Source of the DNA: Xenopus tropicalis
Taxonomy: Eukaryota; Chordata; Amphibia; Anura; Pipidae
Assembly (NCBI RefSeq): GCF_000004195.4
Contig: NC_030677.2
Location: forward strand, 173,650,019-173,714,018
Reading direction: 5' to 3'
DNA length: 64,000 nt
The position numbers were made by a program, and so were the translations under genes. How positions within the stretch are numbered: the stretch's first letter is position 1; each line of letters opens with the position of its first letter. Positions 13,201-22,560 of this stretch are shown here, one piece after another. Below the pieces are notes generated by a model. It was not told where the DNA came from. It searched no databases and was given only the letters and a program-made list of their open reading frames with translations.

Positions 13201-16200
13201 AGGGGTTGTTCACCTTCAAATTAACTTTTAGTATGATGTTCATAATGCTATTTTCAAGACAATTTGCAGTTGGACTTTATTATTTGTTATTTGCAGTTTT
13301 TGAATGATTTAACCTAGCAACCAGGCAGTGGTTTGAAAGGGAGACAGGAATATAAATAAAGGAGGGCTTAATTAGAAAGATTAGTAATAAAATTGTAGTC
13401 TCACAGAGCAATAGTTTATTAGCTGCTGGGGTCAATGACCCCCACTTGGAATTTGAAATAACTCAGAAATAAAGACCAATTGAAAAGTTGCTTAGAAAAG
13501 ACCATTCTATAACATACTAAAAGTTAACCTGAAGGTGAATCACCCCTTTAATGTAAATAGACTATGCTTAGTTTGCCCACTAGATGGCACCAACCAATAA
13601 GGTTGGCTTGTAAAGGTAAAAGTCCCCGACAGGAGCCTATATAAGAAGGTGCATTAGCTGTACACTTTCTCTTTAGGCCTGATAGGATTAGCAGAGACAC
13701 AAAGGCTACTGAGTAGGAACCAGGTGGCTACCCGCTCTTTGCCAGGTTAGATAGGGAGGTAGAAGGTGCTCTAAGAGTGAGAGCTAGACATGTTAGCTAT
13801 AGGGGCGAAATTACCATGAGGTGAGTTGAGAAACCCTGGCAAGTTACCAGGGGTGGCAAAAATCAGCTCTGATTTTTAATTCAGAATTTCGTCTCCTCTA
13901 GTGCCGATGGGGGGGGGTGGCATCAAATTGGCTACCTCAGACGACTACGACCCCTGCCGTGGCGCTGGTTGCTAGCAAGGACAGCTCAGGCCCCCACAAG
14001 GAATCCGCATTTGGGGTAGAGATTGGGCATGTGTGGGATTAGAGTAGCAGCCTTATAGAGGAACTGTAGAGAGAGAGAGAGACTGCTCAGGAAAAGACCA
14101 GCCCAGGGACACTGTGGAAGAGAAAGACAGGGATCCTGGAGGCTTCAAGGAAAATATTCTGTGTCAAAGTGTGATTTACTTTCCTGCTTGGTTTACTCCA
14201 GTCTGCCATACTCTGCTGTTTCTATAATAAAGTTGGGTTTGGTTCAATGCTCTTTGTGGGGTCATGACTACTGTTCTCAGCAAAGGCCTACACTGGTCCC
14301 AGGGTCCCAGGGAAACGGTAAGAGCCCCAGGTACTCACTTTACAAGCTGATCTGCACAGGTTTGTAACACGGTACTTTTCATTATACAGGTATGGGACCT
14401 CTTATCCAGAATGCTCGGGACCTGGGGTTTTCTGGATAAGGGATCTTTCTGTAATTTTGATCTCTGTTACTTAAGTCTGCTAAATATCATTTAAATATTG
14501 AATAAACCCAATAGGAGTGTTTTACCTCCAATAAGGATTAATTATGTCTTAGTTGGGATCAAGTACAAGGTACTGGTTTCTAATTACAGAGAAAAAGGAA
14601 ATCATTTTTAAAAATTAGAATTATTTGCTTATAATGTCTGTGGGAGATGGCCTTTCCATAAATAGGAACTTTCTGGTTAACGGGTTTCCAGATAAGGGAT
14701 CCCATACCTGTACTCCATCAGGGCCAGCATCCTTTTTAGGGATAACAATTTAGGGCTTCAAGGACATTAACATTGGAATTCTAGAAAGTCTAAAGTTTTG
14801 TGACCTTAACCCTGTTTTCTGTCCTTAAAAGAAACACAACAATAGATCTTGTGGAAAAGAAGCATTTACTTTGATATCACTGCGTTTCCTTTATAATTAG
14901 TAATGTTCTAGAAAGCTTGTCAGAGTTGATAGGTGTTGCCTGAGAATTGCTTGTATAACTTGTTTAAGCAGTGTCCTTTGGCTTTCTTGATAGCTATACC
15001 ATAAACATTACAGCTTATAAATTCTTAAATTATCACAAAGTTAGTATTATCTATGTATATTAATTATAACCTACAAATTTATTCTGAACCCGAGGTGAAC
15101 AAGCTGCCAGATTTCTGTTTAACAAAAGCATTAGGTTCAACAATCAAATTCTAACATTACACGAAAATTCTGCTAAACTGATGGAAACACCTGTTATGTT
15201 TCACAACTGAACATTTTTAAAAAAAATTCAACACAGTACAATAAATTGCAAGACGCTTTGGGTACTTTAGAAAAATAAAGAGCCTGTAAGACAGATTGGG
15301 AGGCAGCTGTTCCTTCCTTTCCTGTCAGCGCACTGGTCCCCTATGCTCATTGCACATGCACGGCCCACACGTGCTCCACATCATTACATGTCAGCCTGCG
15401 TCATGATGTCACACACCACATTGTGCCGCTTTCTGTTTGGAATTCTTTTGAATGTAATTTCCTGCCTGTAATTGGAGTTTTGGTGCCTTTTTGACATTCC
15501 ATTTAATTGTCTAAGATGGCTTATGTATATAGATTCTGCCTAAGGCTGATACCGCACCAGGCGTATGGTGTATATTTTCGGCAAGCTGAAAAACGCTTGC
15601 CGTAAATATGCGCCATACACACCATATGCCCCTACCTGTGCCTGCACCGGAATGAATGAGATATGCTCGGGTCAGACACATGTAGCTGATATCCGCATAA
15701 AAACGAGACAGAATGCAAAGTCGTACATTTTTATGCGTATTTCGGCTACATGTGCCTGCGCCCGAGCGTATCTCATTCATTCCGGTGCAAGCACAGGTAG
15801 GAGATGTGTGGCATCAGCCTTAGCCTTCTGATTATTTGATCTTCTGTTTTTTTTTCCTGTCTGGTTTTTGACTTCAATACTTGCCACCTCTCTTGACCCT
15901 AGCCTGTTCTCGATTACAATTTGTCTCATTCTTGCTTTTATTGAATTAATCTCATGTTTCTCAAGTTCCCTGTTGGTTGCTGCAGAAAGTTCCGGGGCCC
16001 CAAGCATCGGTGAAAAGTGGTACCAGAATTCACTAATTCCAGCTGCCTCACAGGGTTTTCTATAACACCATAGCCCTCAAAATAAATGAACATTGAGTTA
16101 TATTTAACCCAGTGCTCTTTTATAAGCGATTTTGCTAAAAATCATTTCCCATGTTACTGCTATACAGAAAAATATAGTAAATAATTAGTATGTCTGAGCT

Positions 16201-19200
16201 GCTGTGCGAGTAGTAAGAACAATCTAATTTGGTGGATCGTTAACATTGATCTTTAATCGTTAATTTACGTTAGAACCTGAGAGAGTATGTCATTGTTACA
16301 GTTTTAAAAATTATTAAGTTTATACTACATCTTTATGAAAAACAATACTTTTTCTTCTTCTCCATCAGGGAGCAGTATTTCAGTACAGAGCCTTATACAG
16401 CAAGACCAGATTTTCTAACCAGAACAAATACGGATTTGCAAAGAGTTATGGATGAACAGGTAATAAATATGACACTGTCCTTAATATATCTTTGCTGAAG
16501 TTTTGTTTGGCTACAGTTTGACAATAAAAGAATTTCATAAGATGATGTGATGACTATGTAAGGTGACAGATAAGGATTGTCGGATGATTGGTGACATCTC
16601 CTAAGACTTCCTTAGACTGTATACAGAAATAACAAGTCACACAAGGCTTTTGAAGAGTCAAAACAAAAAGGTTTCATTGCAAAACATTTTGGTTTCCAGT
16701 TAAGTTTGTAAATATTCAGTTGTACTTATTAACTGTTAAATATTCTTATTCACTATTTATACACAGGATGTTGGGGATCATCATAGGTAGGGTTCTTTTT
16801 GCTGTAGAGCAAATCTGGCTATAGGATTAATTTCAGGAGAAATGCTGACTCTGACACCTTTTCCAGATCCCAAAAATCTCCATAGCAGAAATTACGCAAT
16901 TGGCACTGAAACCTGAATGCAAAGTAGCATCTGCATTGGTAAATGGCTCAAAAGTTTCAGTGCTCCCTACTTTTCAGGTATAGTTATTTAGGGTAACAAT
17001 CTTGCATGGAGGGTAAAAAAATCCAGTTTGTTTGCTTGATTTTTCATATTGTTCTTGCATTAGTAAATGAGCCCAGTATGGCCACATGTGCACAACCCAT
17101 CTTCTGTAGTTGGTAGTGTCAGATGCAATAGGAAGGAACCAATCCAGGGAGTGAGGTACAGGTGGCCAGTGGCTGTTTGGAATTCTGAACCTAACATTTA
17201 TACTTGTGAGATTTAATAGCTCGTGTTCAACCTATAAAGGGTGTATAAATTTGAGTATCCTATAAAAAAAAACTAATGGGAGGCCTACACAGGCTAATCA
17301 CAGCCAAATCACATTATCAGTTTCTGATTTTCCTGTGGTAAAATTATTCTATAAAGTTGTGACTTTGCTCATTAAATGTCTGGTATATATAGCTGTAAAA
17401 CTTTACTTTAGCAGATTATATTTATAGTGTATTGGCAAATACATAGCGTGGATTTAGTAAAACAGAACTTCAACACATGATGCCTAAACTTCATTGTTAT
17501 AAAGTTGTTTTGAAAGAATTTGCCGCACTTTTATCTCCAGCCAAAGGTAAATTGGAATTTTTACATTTAGCTCCTTCTCATACTGTGGAGAAACCTGGTT
17601 GTCCTGACAAGGACTGATTTCATCTGACAGGAATGCAGTTTCTGAGTGTTCAGCAACAATTTCTTGTGATGTGGAAGCTGAACAACTAAACTGAAATACC
17701 TTACCTCTATTTGCAAGTGACTATTTTTTACGCCTGACAGTTCAGGAAGATTTTTAATCACTTTGTTCTTGGTAGAATTTAAACCCATTCTTGACGGTCA
17801 AGGTCATTTTATTATGAAACTAAATTATCCATTTACTACACCATGTTTTCAATGTTTCATTCCTCCTGTGAACTATTCATTTAACAGTAATAGACCTAAA
17901 AAGTGCAAAGCTGTAAATCTTTCTACAAGTCCCTTATACTTTATTGGGATCCACACTGATTCTATAAAGGACGGAGGGATAAAGCTTGTGCAGTGTATTT
18001 TGTTAAGCCGGTAATATTGTATATCAATGACATACTCATTGTTTTTATCGTTTCAAAATTGATTTTGTGTTGCTGGACCATCTCAAGATGTGCCAGTAAG
18101 TTACTACCTTGAAATCTCATTACCAGTAACATGGAAAAAATGAATTACCATCTTTAAAATGGATTATTTTGAATTTAACAATGTAAGGAGGTATTTACAA
18201 CCTATAAGGCTGTGTGCAAAGTGCAGAAAATGGATACGCAGCTGTTTTTTGCACTTTACACACTGCCTTCCTCTAATGCGGCATTGCCGTGGGTGTAGAG
18301 ACCTGCAGGTGCCCCAAAGAAGTGGTGCTGCCTGCACTGGGTAGCATTGTATTTATGGGTATAGCAATAACTGAACATTTCTGAGTTAAAAATTGACACA
18401 TTTATTGGCCATATTATAAATAGGGTAGATATAAGAATATGCAAAATATCTGTCAGTGTTTGGCTTGCTTGTACAGGTAGAGGATCTATTATGCAGTATG
18501 CTCTGGGCCTGGGTTTTCTGGATAATGGATCTTTACATAATATGGATTACCACACCTTAAGTCTGCTAAAAATAATTTAAACAATAAATAAACCTAATAG
18601 GATTGTTTTGCCAACAATATGGATTCATGCTGCCTAGTAACGATCAAATACAAGGTATGGTTTTATACATTACAGAAAGGAAATCATTTTTAAAAATGAG
18701 AATTATTTGCTTATATTGAGCTCTATGAAAGATGTCCTTCCCGTAATTCTGAGCTTTCTGGATGATGGGTTTCCAAATAACGGATCTCATACCTGTATTT
18801 TATCCTGTTGAAAATGAAAAACAGATTTCATTACAGGGGAGTTAACACAAGAAAGTATTTTAAATTTTTTTATTGGATTCTGGAAAAGGAGTCCCATGGG
18901 GAGAAACAGCTCCAGTATGTTCTTCAAATTATAAGAAATAGAAGCACAGAGGAGAAAAATAGTAGACAGACACTAAAAATGTATAAAATAGTGCCTCATA
19001 TAATACCAAACAATAGCAATAAAAATAACAATAAAAGGTATCTCTAAAATGTAAGGAGAACACAACCAAGGTACAGGAATGGGATCCGTTATTCGAAAAC
19101 CCGTTATCCAGAATGCTCCGAATTATCTCCCATAGACTCCATTATAAGCAAATAATTCTAATTTTTAAAAATGTCTCCCGTTTGTATATATCCAGCATAT

Positions 19201-21330
19201 TTCCACACAAAAAGTCCATCTAACTGTAGAATAAAGAAACAAAAGGACTTTGGTGAGCATTTTTTACTTAAGAGGGCATGAAGTTCTATCACATGTTCTC
19301 CAGGTGCCTTGCAAGTCTGAAATGTTAGGTGAGACAAGAGAGACAATTGGGTGAGGGTATTAGTGCCACTGGTAACCTCTTAAGGTTGTCTCCTCCCAGC
19401 CACCTCCTTGCACTGATCCCATATATTCACTTGTCAATCCATGATATACTGGATTGATCTCACTTACAAATTCTGCAGTGTTAGACCAGCTCTGTGTCCT
19501 CTGCGATATAGGCAGTAGTTGTTTTCCCCAAGTAGCACTCTCCTTAAGCCAGAAGCCCTGGAGCTGTCTCCTCTCAAAGTCTTATATATAGATAATAAAC
19601 AGCACCATTCAAATGTAATCAAATTAAAAAAAAGCCTTTATTCCATCTTGGCTGTAACCTGGATGATACAAGTTCTCAAAGTCTTGGCAAATCCAAGATA
19701 AGATGGCCACTCATCCCAATGCAGACCCTACCCTATAACCCAGACATCAATAAAGCAAACATGCAGTTCCATTTTGGTAAAACAGATGCAATGGCACCAG
19801 GTGCAGAGCAATTGCATCCAGAAAATTGCCAGAATTGTGGGAAAAAAATTAGCTCACTGTGCTTTGTAAATACGCCTCATAGTTTTAAGATGGTTCACAA
19901 TAACCTGAATTGTTAAGGGATACTGTTTACTCCTTCTGCATATTTTTATATTAGTGGTACCTTTAAGACACAAAAAAATAAATCAGTTATAAATCAGCCC
20001 CTAAATGTACTTATTTTCGCAATAAAATGCCAAAATGACTTTCCTTCTCCTTTAATAAATCCTGTTCTCGTACCAGATCTGACCTTTAGAACCTGTATTT
20101 AAACAATTCTTTCTCTGTAAGTTTTGTGTGTTGCATGGCCTTTTGTATGTGGCTATTTATTGGAAAAGAGGCTTTATTGGCTGTACTAATCACTTATTCA
20201 TTTTTCACTTTGCCACAATGATAATGTTTGCTAGTGGCATATTTTCTCCTAGTGTTTTCCAAATATCTTGACCTAAGGACAGCTGTCAGAATTTTTTACA
20301 GCATTTGGGAATAAGGATAAAAGATTTAGTATATTTTAGAAAAAGGCAAGCAATCCGGTTTTCTCATCCATATCAGTATATTTTGGACATGGGATATTTT
20401 CAGTATACAGATATTGGACACTACAGGAATCAGCTGGCTACACCCCCATGGCACATCCACTTAATAATTTTAAATTGTTTAGTGTCAAACACAACTTTTG
20501 CTCATGTTATAGTTTATACAGGTGCAATGGCTGGCTACTGTTGTAATTCCCAGCATTCCAGTTTGTCAGGTGATGCCAAGTTTTGACCTTGGAAAAGCAA
20601 GTTGTAGGTAAAACGTAGTTCCTGTGAGAAATATATAATGAAGCAGTAGAAATCTAAATGATTCAGATAAAAGTGTAGGACTGGCCAGACCAGGGATGAC
20701 TTTGACATAGTGGCCAGCTTGAATATATTGCAATATATGGCCAAACAATGCTTGTTTCTCTTAAAGGGGAGGGCATTTCTTAGTAGTTGTATGTACATAA
20801 TGCCTTGCCTAGGCAACCAGAAAAAATGAAAAAACAACAGAAACTGTGTTAAGAGTAGGCTTCTCTTTAACATACTAATGTGTAAAACGTTTTCCCTGGT
20901 ACAATAATTTATACCAGCCAATGAACAGGTAGCAATTACTAGTCAGATGTTATATTGGTTGCTACTGTACCTAGGCAAACTTAGTGCCTTTTATGACTTA
21001 TAAGGGGATCTGTGTATTTTAAGGCAAACTTGTCTTTAAATATTTAAAGTAATATATTTAAAGTAATGACTTTTACAGTAACATTTACTGTACCTTAGCT
21101 TGAGCATACAAGGACTGTGCAGTGTGTTAACATTGTATATTGTTTATCTACAGTGGGCAAAAGAAATAGAGTATAGAATGGAAGAGGATAAAGAAGAGCT
21201 GCAGAGGAAACAACAGGAAGGTCAAAAAAAGCAAGAGGAGCATTTCAAAGAAATAATGAAAAGAAGGGAGCAAAAATTAAAGAAAACCACTAAACCATAT
21301 GAGCTTCCACTGACTAGCAGTACACAATAA
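1848..21330 (+). CDS. tmem232: TMEM232 (transmembrane protein 232), 3' part of gene, four coding exons
   Basis: Spliced coding region join(1848..2020,6168..6415,16369..16459,21154..21330). All four exons have AG acceptors and three have GT donors, with phases 1, 0, 2, 0 that join without a stop, giving about 229 residues ending in TAA. The product matches my knowledge of human TMEM232 along its length: the VYNLVK block, GLRNAIW, the AELN(G/D)P junction, the (Y)(V/I)G(L/W)RIA...LS block, and a charged C-terminal helix with KRRE followed by TKPYELP. The family protein is about 650 aa, so this is the C-terminal third; the membrane-spanning part and start codon lie upstream of the window. TMEM232 has been linked in mouse to sperm flagellum formation and male fertility, but its molecular activity is not known. 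The visible part is a soluble tail with a likely coiled coil. Introns are 4.1, 10.0 and 4.7 kb and carry many MITEs. Confidence 0.9.
2187..2401. repeat. dispersed repeat, TTTATTTATAAAGC(G/A)C type
   Basis: Contains TTTTATTTATAAAGCACTAC, ACGCAGCACTGTACA, then ATGAGACACAGTAAGACGGA, GGTCCCTGTCCTGTAGACC and TTACAATCTAA. The same family recurs at 47195-47275/48846-48900 and 55690-55740. Widely seen in Xenopus; I cannot assign its class. Confidence 0.6.
2402..2598 (+). mobile_element. 5'-truncated LINE tail with poly(A) and 15-bp target duplication
   Basis: A 167-bp insert (2417-2583) ends CTAATAAAAATATAAGTTAC followed by a run of 15 A. It is bracketed by direct copies of AAATTGGAGGACAAA at 2402-2416 and 2584-2598. 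A poly(A) tail plus a long target duplication is the signature of target-primed reverse transcription. The 3' sequence resembles L1-type 3' ends in frogs. No protein-coding part remains. Confidence 0.75.
2599..5170. other. TMEM232 intron sequence with old repeats
   Basis: Mostly unassigned AT-rich intron. A GC-richer stretch at 3355-3625 (CCCACCAGTGGGCCAGTCC, then ATCAATAAAGAC) looks like an old dispersed repeat. It is followed by a TATG/TA-rich microsatellite at about 3640-3705. A second dispersed repeat lies at 4815-4995 (GTTAGGGAGCTGTTACC, TTCCCATTGCTCTGCTGATC, then a G-run). No exon or regulatory site could be supported. Confidence 0.45.
5171..5568. mobile_element. degenerate MITE, GGGCAGATTTATCAA type
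   Basis: Left end GGGCAGATTTATCAAAATTT and right end TTTATTAAATTGGCTCCC are imperfect inverted repeats about 400 bp apart. The interior shows the typical GTTGTGAAAAACGCTGACA and a pyrimidine-rich right part. An old copy. Confidence 0.5.
6168..6415 (+). CDS. tmem232: TMEM232 coding exon b
   Basis: Acceptor CTTTTTAATAG ends at 6167; donor TTAAG|GTATGG at 6416. The exon is 248 nt, entering in phase 0 and leaving two bases of an Arg codon. It starts AELNGPANTF, which joins the previous exon exactly as in the mammalian protein. It then reads CQYVGLRIASALSQHFLPP, followed by a basic, proline-rich linker rich in K and Q. Confidence 0.93.
6905..7203. mobile_element. T2-like MITE with TTAA target
   Basis: TTAAAGGATAAGGAATAGTG at the left and the inverted CTCTCATTTGTCCTTTAA at the right. 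The GAAATTACTGGGG/CCCCAAGTAATTTC inner ends also pair, giving terminal repeats of about 33 bp. TTAA is kept on both sides. Sits in the second intron. Confidence 0.75.
7547..7909. mobile_element. MITE, GGGGGCAGATTTACTAA type
   Basis: GGGGGCAGATTTACTAAAAC at the left and TTAGTAAATGGCCCCC at the right form inverted ends. The interior carries ATTGACATCTACATGATCAC, the complement of a core seen in several other MITEs here. Its right part is included in a direct duplication found again at 9521. Confidence 0.75.
7801..8065 (+). repeat. direct duplication, copy 1 (partner 9521-9735)
   Basis: From GATTTTTAGCAGTATTGTAG to TTTCACCTTTCATTACTT. It shares with 9521-9735 the ordered words ATGCTTGGAAAAGTGA, GAAGCCCAGGAGGTACAG and TAGATGCTGCTTGTGC. 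It contains the end of a MITE plus adjoining unique intron DNA, so it is a local duplication and not two transposon insertions. Confidence 0.8.
8066..9379. other. TMEM232 intron without recognised features
   Basis: AT-rich intron sequence. The low-repeat stretch 8230-8480 has no clear transposon ends. No splice-flanked open frame was found that fits the protein. Confidence 0.4.
9380..9515. repeat. dispersed repeat, CCAACCAGTG..CAACATGTTGCTC type
   Basis: Contains CCCCAACCAGTGCTTCAGGG, GCAACATGTTGCTCACCAAC and TTGGATGTTGCTCTCAGTGG. This is a very common Xenopus interspersed word set. Class not assignable from this fragment. It directly abuts duplication copy 2. Confidence 0.55.
9521..9735 (+). 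repeat. direct duplication, copy 2 (partner 7801-8065)
   Basis: Second copy of the 7801 segment, about 1.72 kb downstream in the same orientation. It lacks the poly(A)-rich stretch and the GGCCCCC end of the MITE found in copy 1, so it was trimmed after duplication or copied from a variant. Confidence 0.8.
9847..10130. mobile_element. MITE, GGGGGCCATTTACTAA type
   Basis: Left end GGGGGCCATTTACTAACGC and right end CTTGGTAGATCTGCCC are imperfect inverted repeats. Interior words AATCTGAATCCGACAATCC and AATCAGAATCCAACAATTTG are typical of the family. Confidence 0.6.
10155..10200. repeat. (TA)n microsatellite
   Basis: About 23 uninterrupted TA units followed by CTCTCTCTC. Other TA runs lie near 10662-10680, 36149-36176, 51107-51123, 52671-52694, 57588-57604, 57869-57916 and 63713-63753. 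Confidence 0.9.
10330..10500 (+). repeat. dispersed repeat, inverted partner at 20630-20800
   Basis: The words AAGAAATGCCCACCCCTTTA, CATATATTGCAATATA, AAGCTGGCCAACTATGTCAA and GGCCAGTCCTACAC recur as complements, in reverse order, at 20630-20800. Both are inside TMEM232 introns. An interspersed family of unknown class. Confidence 0.6.
10725..12190. other. TMEM232 intron with one MITE fragment
   Basis: Mostly unassigned AT-rich sequence. A MITE fragment starts at about 11478 (GGGACCCATTTACTAATGTC) and contains GGTCATGTAGAAGTCAGTGG at about 11610. No right end is recognisable. Open frames at 11559-11942 are low-complexity. Confidence 0.4.
12195..12600. repeat. unclassified dispersed repeat
   Basis: GC-richer than its surroundings. 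Contains GGTATCCCAAAACCCAGAAC, GGAGGAGCCCTCCTCTACTT and the phrase set CAGGCAGTAGGTCAATACAG, CAGGCAATGGTCAGGGACA, seen in frog interspersed repeats. No ends or coding capacity were identified. Confidence 0.4.
12929..13147. mobile_element. MITE-like repeat with subterminal hairpin
   Basis: Begins near GCCCATATACACATACCG and carries a short hairpin, TATTGTAC...GTACAATA, at 12950-12977. Then AGTGCGTGTATGG and GGATATTGGTCGTC. This combination is a recurrent frog repeat; the outer ends are not well defined. Confidence 0.45.
13197..13551. mobile_element. T2-type MITE, complete short copy
   Basis: TTAAAGGGGTTGTTCACCTT at the left and AAGGTGAATCACCCCTTTAA at the right, with TTAA at both edges. The interior shares AACTTTTAGTATGATGTTC, ACCTAGCAACCAGGC and GGGGTCAATGACCCCCA with the copies at 61 and 58194. 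Confidence 0.88.
13552..14369 (+). mobile_element. LTR-like unit (possible solo LTR)
   Basis: Begins TGTAAATAGAC and ends TTTGTAACA, so it has TG...CA ends. A TATA box (CCTATATAAGAAGG, about 13636-13649) and a polyadenylation signal AATAAA (14226-14231) occur in the order expected of an LTR. A purine-rich tract lies in between. There is no target duplication that I can see and no internal retroviral coding. Bases 13795-13965 look like a nested repeat with a run of 9 G. Confidence 0.4.
14387..14710. mobile_element. MITE with CAGGTATGGGA ends, full copy
   Basis: CAGGTATGGGACCTCTTATC at the left pairs with AAGGGATCCCATACCTG at the right, both flanked by TA. Interior markers are TTAAGTCTGCTAAA, AATAAACCCAATAGGA and AATTATTTGCTTATAATG. 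Other copies or fragments lie at 18474, 19071, 21457, 22105, 26376, 27130 and 38235. Confidence 0.85.
15541..15823. mobile_element. palindromic MITE, TAAGGCTGAT ends (copy 1)
   Basis: An inverted repeat over nearly its whole 283 bp, centred near 15705. Ends are TAAGGCTGATACCGCACC and GTGTGGCATCAGCCTTA. The left arm has its own hairpin, TTTTCGGCAAGC/GCTTGCCG; the right arm lacks it. Its sister is the more complete copy at 27549. Confidence 0.8.
16369..16459 (+). CDS. tmem232: TMEM232 coding exon c
   Basis: Acceptor follows a strong pyrimidine tract (TTTTTCTTCTTCTCCATCAG, ending 16368); donor CAG|GTAATA at 16460. The 91-nt exon gives its first base to the split Arg codon and then codes for 30 residues, EQYFSTEPYTARPDF through RVMDEQ. 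The PDF motif followed by an acidic and hydrophobic helix matches the segment preceding the C-terminal coiled coil in the family. Too short to appear in an open-frame scan with a 60-aa cut-off. Confidence 0.88.
16460..18190. other. TMEM232 third intron, 5' part
   Basis: Includes a MITE right end at about 17060-17077 (TTAGTAAATGAGCCC). At 18195-18345 a GC-richer repeat stretch (GCTGTGTGCAAAGTGCAG ... GCACTTTACACACTGCC) can fold back on itself. Otherwise unassigned. Confidence 0.35.
18474..18795. mobile_element. MITE with CAGGTA(T/G) ends, diverged full copy
   Basis: Left end CAGGTAGAGGATCTATTATG, right end AACGGATCTCATACCTG, TA on both sides. Same interior as the 14387 element (AATAAACCTAATAGGATTG, GAGAATTATTTGCTTATA). 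Confidence 0.8.
19071..19172. mobile_element. MITE fragment, CAGG(T/A)ATGGGA family, inverted internal arrangement
   Basis: Starts GTACAGGAATGGGATCCG, then CCCGTTATCCAGAATGCTCC and AAGCAAATAATTCTAATTTT. This corresponds to the opposite end of the element compared with the 14387 copy. The remainder is missing. Confidence 0.65.
19175..20620. other. TMEM232 third intron, middle part
   Basis: No recognised exons. GC-neutral sequence with an unclassified repeat-like stretch at 19360-19690. Nothing else could be supported. Confidence 0.35.
20630..20800 (-). repeat. dispersed repeat, inverted partner of 10330-10500
   Basis: Contains GTGTAGGACTGGCCAGACC, TGACATAGTGGCCAGCTTGA, TATATTGCAATATATGGCC and AAAGGGGAGGGCATTTCTTA. 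All are complements of words at 10330-10500. Confidence 0.6.
20925..21005. mobile_element. fragment of foldback MITE, TTAGTGCC type
   Basis: ATTGGTTGCTACTGTACCTA followed by GGCAAACTTAGTGCC is one arm of the family seen complete at 28661 and 46797. The other arm is eroded. Confidence 0.5.
21154..21330 (+). CDS. tmem232: TMEM232 terminal coding exon d
   Basis: Acceptor TTTATCTACAG ends at 21153. The exon enters in phase 0 and codes for 58 residues and a TAA stop at 21328-21330. It is a highly charged helix (WAKEIEYRMEEDKEEL onward, with repeated KQQE and KKQEE patterns), probably coiled coil, then HFKEIMKRREQKLKK and the conserved TKPYELP near the end. This is the most diagnostic part for the TMEM232 assignment. 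The frog protein ends LTSSTQ. Confidence 0.95.
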   Translation, partial: WAKEIEYRMEEDKEELQRKQQEGQKKQEEHFKEIMKRREQKLKKTTKPYELPLTSSTQ

Positions 21331-21331
21331 A
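21326..21331 (+). promoter_or_regulatory. AATAAA hexamer overlapping the TMEM232 stop codon
   Basis: The hexamer AATAAA spans the last codon and the TAA stop. If used it would give an extremely short 3' UTR. No strong GT-rich downstream element is obvious, although GTGTGTGTATAAATGGGTGT follows at about 21344-21363. Another AATAAA lies in the downstream MITE near 21550. Which signal is used cannot be decided from sequence. Confidence 0.35.
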
Positions 21332-21456
21332 TTCATTTTTAGCAGTGTGTGTATAAATGGGTGTAACATATTCTGTATGTTTGGTGATGCTGTATTTAAA
21401 ACAACAACCGTATCATTATAGTGAAACAATATATATATTCAGGTATATATTCTATC

Positions 21457-21646
21457 ATACAGAATGCTTTCTGGTTTTTTTTTTGGATAAGGGGTCTTTC
21501 TATAATTTGGATCGACATTCCTTAAGTCTGCTAAACAAATAATATATTAAATAAACCCAATAGGATTGTTTTGCCACCAATATGGATTTATGCAGCTTAG
21601 TTACATCAAGTACAAGCTATTGTTTTATTATTACAGGGAAACACAT
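21457..21646. mobile_element. MITE fragment, CAGGTATGGGA family
   Basis: Contains CAGAATGCTTTCTGG, TTAAGTCTGCTAAACAA, AATAAACCCAATAGGATTG and GCCACCAATATGGATTTATG. It lies just downstream of the TMEM232 stop, so it may be part of a longer 3' UTR. Confidence 0.65.
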
Positions 21647-22104
21647 CTATTATACTCACAATGATGAGAGTTACATTTATATAAAAATAACAGGCCACAT
21701 AATTGTACACATAACTGCTACAATACCTGTTATAAGATCCATTCCATTAAAATACCTGTCAAACCATTGCTTTCCCAGAATGAGTTGGACATTTTTTCAC
21801 CTTCAAAGATTTCAAATTGAAACATTTAGTCAAGATTACACTCATACCAAGTGTATCTTACTCATGATATTGAGATGTATTAGAGCCTTTAGTCCTGCTC
21901 TAGCCCCAGGAATAATATTGTGTGTCACCGCCTGCCTTATTTTGATCCAGCCTGACTGAATAGAACTAGTTTGTTAGTTATATTCCTTTTTAATTAATTT
22001 GAAAAGTAAAGTCATTTTTAAGAGATCTAGATATAACTAAAGTGGCAATTGTAGTAGAGACGCACCATAAAACTGTTTTTTCTTTATTGAAGTCTCATTT
22101 ACCA

Positions 22105-22560
22105 GTGCAAGTACCTTGTACTTAATCCCAGCTAAGATATAATTAATACTTATTGGAGCCAAAACAATCCTGTTGGGTTTATTTAATGTTTAAAAGATTT
22201 TTAAGTAGACTTAGGTGGCCATGTAGCACTAAAAGTCATGACTTTTCCAAATTTTACCATGCGTTCAAATGGCTAAAAATCCGAATCCAACAATTCGCTA
22301 GCTAAAACTTGTCAAGATCATGTAGAAGTCAATGGCAGATGTCTCTTCCCTTCCCTGGAGGATCCTCCTTTTGCTTCAAAACTTTAGAGGTTTTGGATTT
22401 TTGATGCTGTTCTTTGTATCGCAATTTAAAAAAGTTGCAGTTTTCATGCAACAAGTCAACAAATGAGGATTTTTCACGACTTTTTTAGTTCAGACTATTT
22501 AGTAAATGTAGGACATTTGTGGAAAGCAACAAATGGCAACTTTATGAGAAATCTATTACA
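22105..22560. mobile_element. two adjoining MITE fragments
   Basis: 22105-22215 is a reverse-oriented piece of the CAGGTATGGGA family (TACCTTGTACTTAATCCCAG, CAATCCTGTTGGGTTTATTT). 22240-22556 is a MITE interior with ATCCGAATCCAACAATTCG and GATCATGTAGAAGTCAATGG. Confidence 0.55.

Noticed and set aside
15511..15831. Overlapping frames on both strands at the TAAGGCTGAT palindrome
   Set aside because: Mirror frames are expected in an inverted repeat; the same happens at 27438-27948.
15777..16007. 76-codon minus-strand frame with a charged helix-like sequence
   Set aside because: It starts in unique DNA but runs into the palindromic MITE; no splice sites or family match. Likely chance.
20535..20921. 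128-codon minus frame near the TMEM232 last intron
   Set aside because: Overlaps a dispersed repeat; hydrophobic low-complexity translation; no splice or promoter support.
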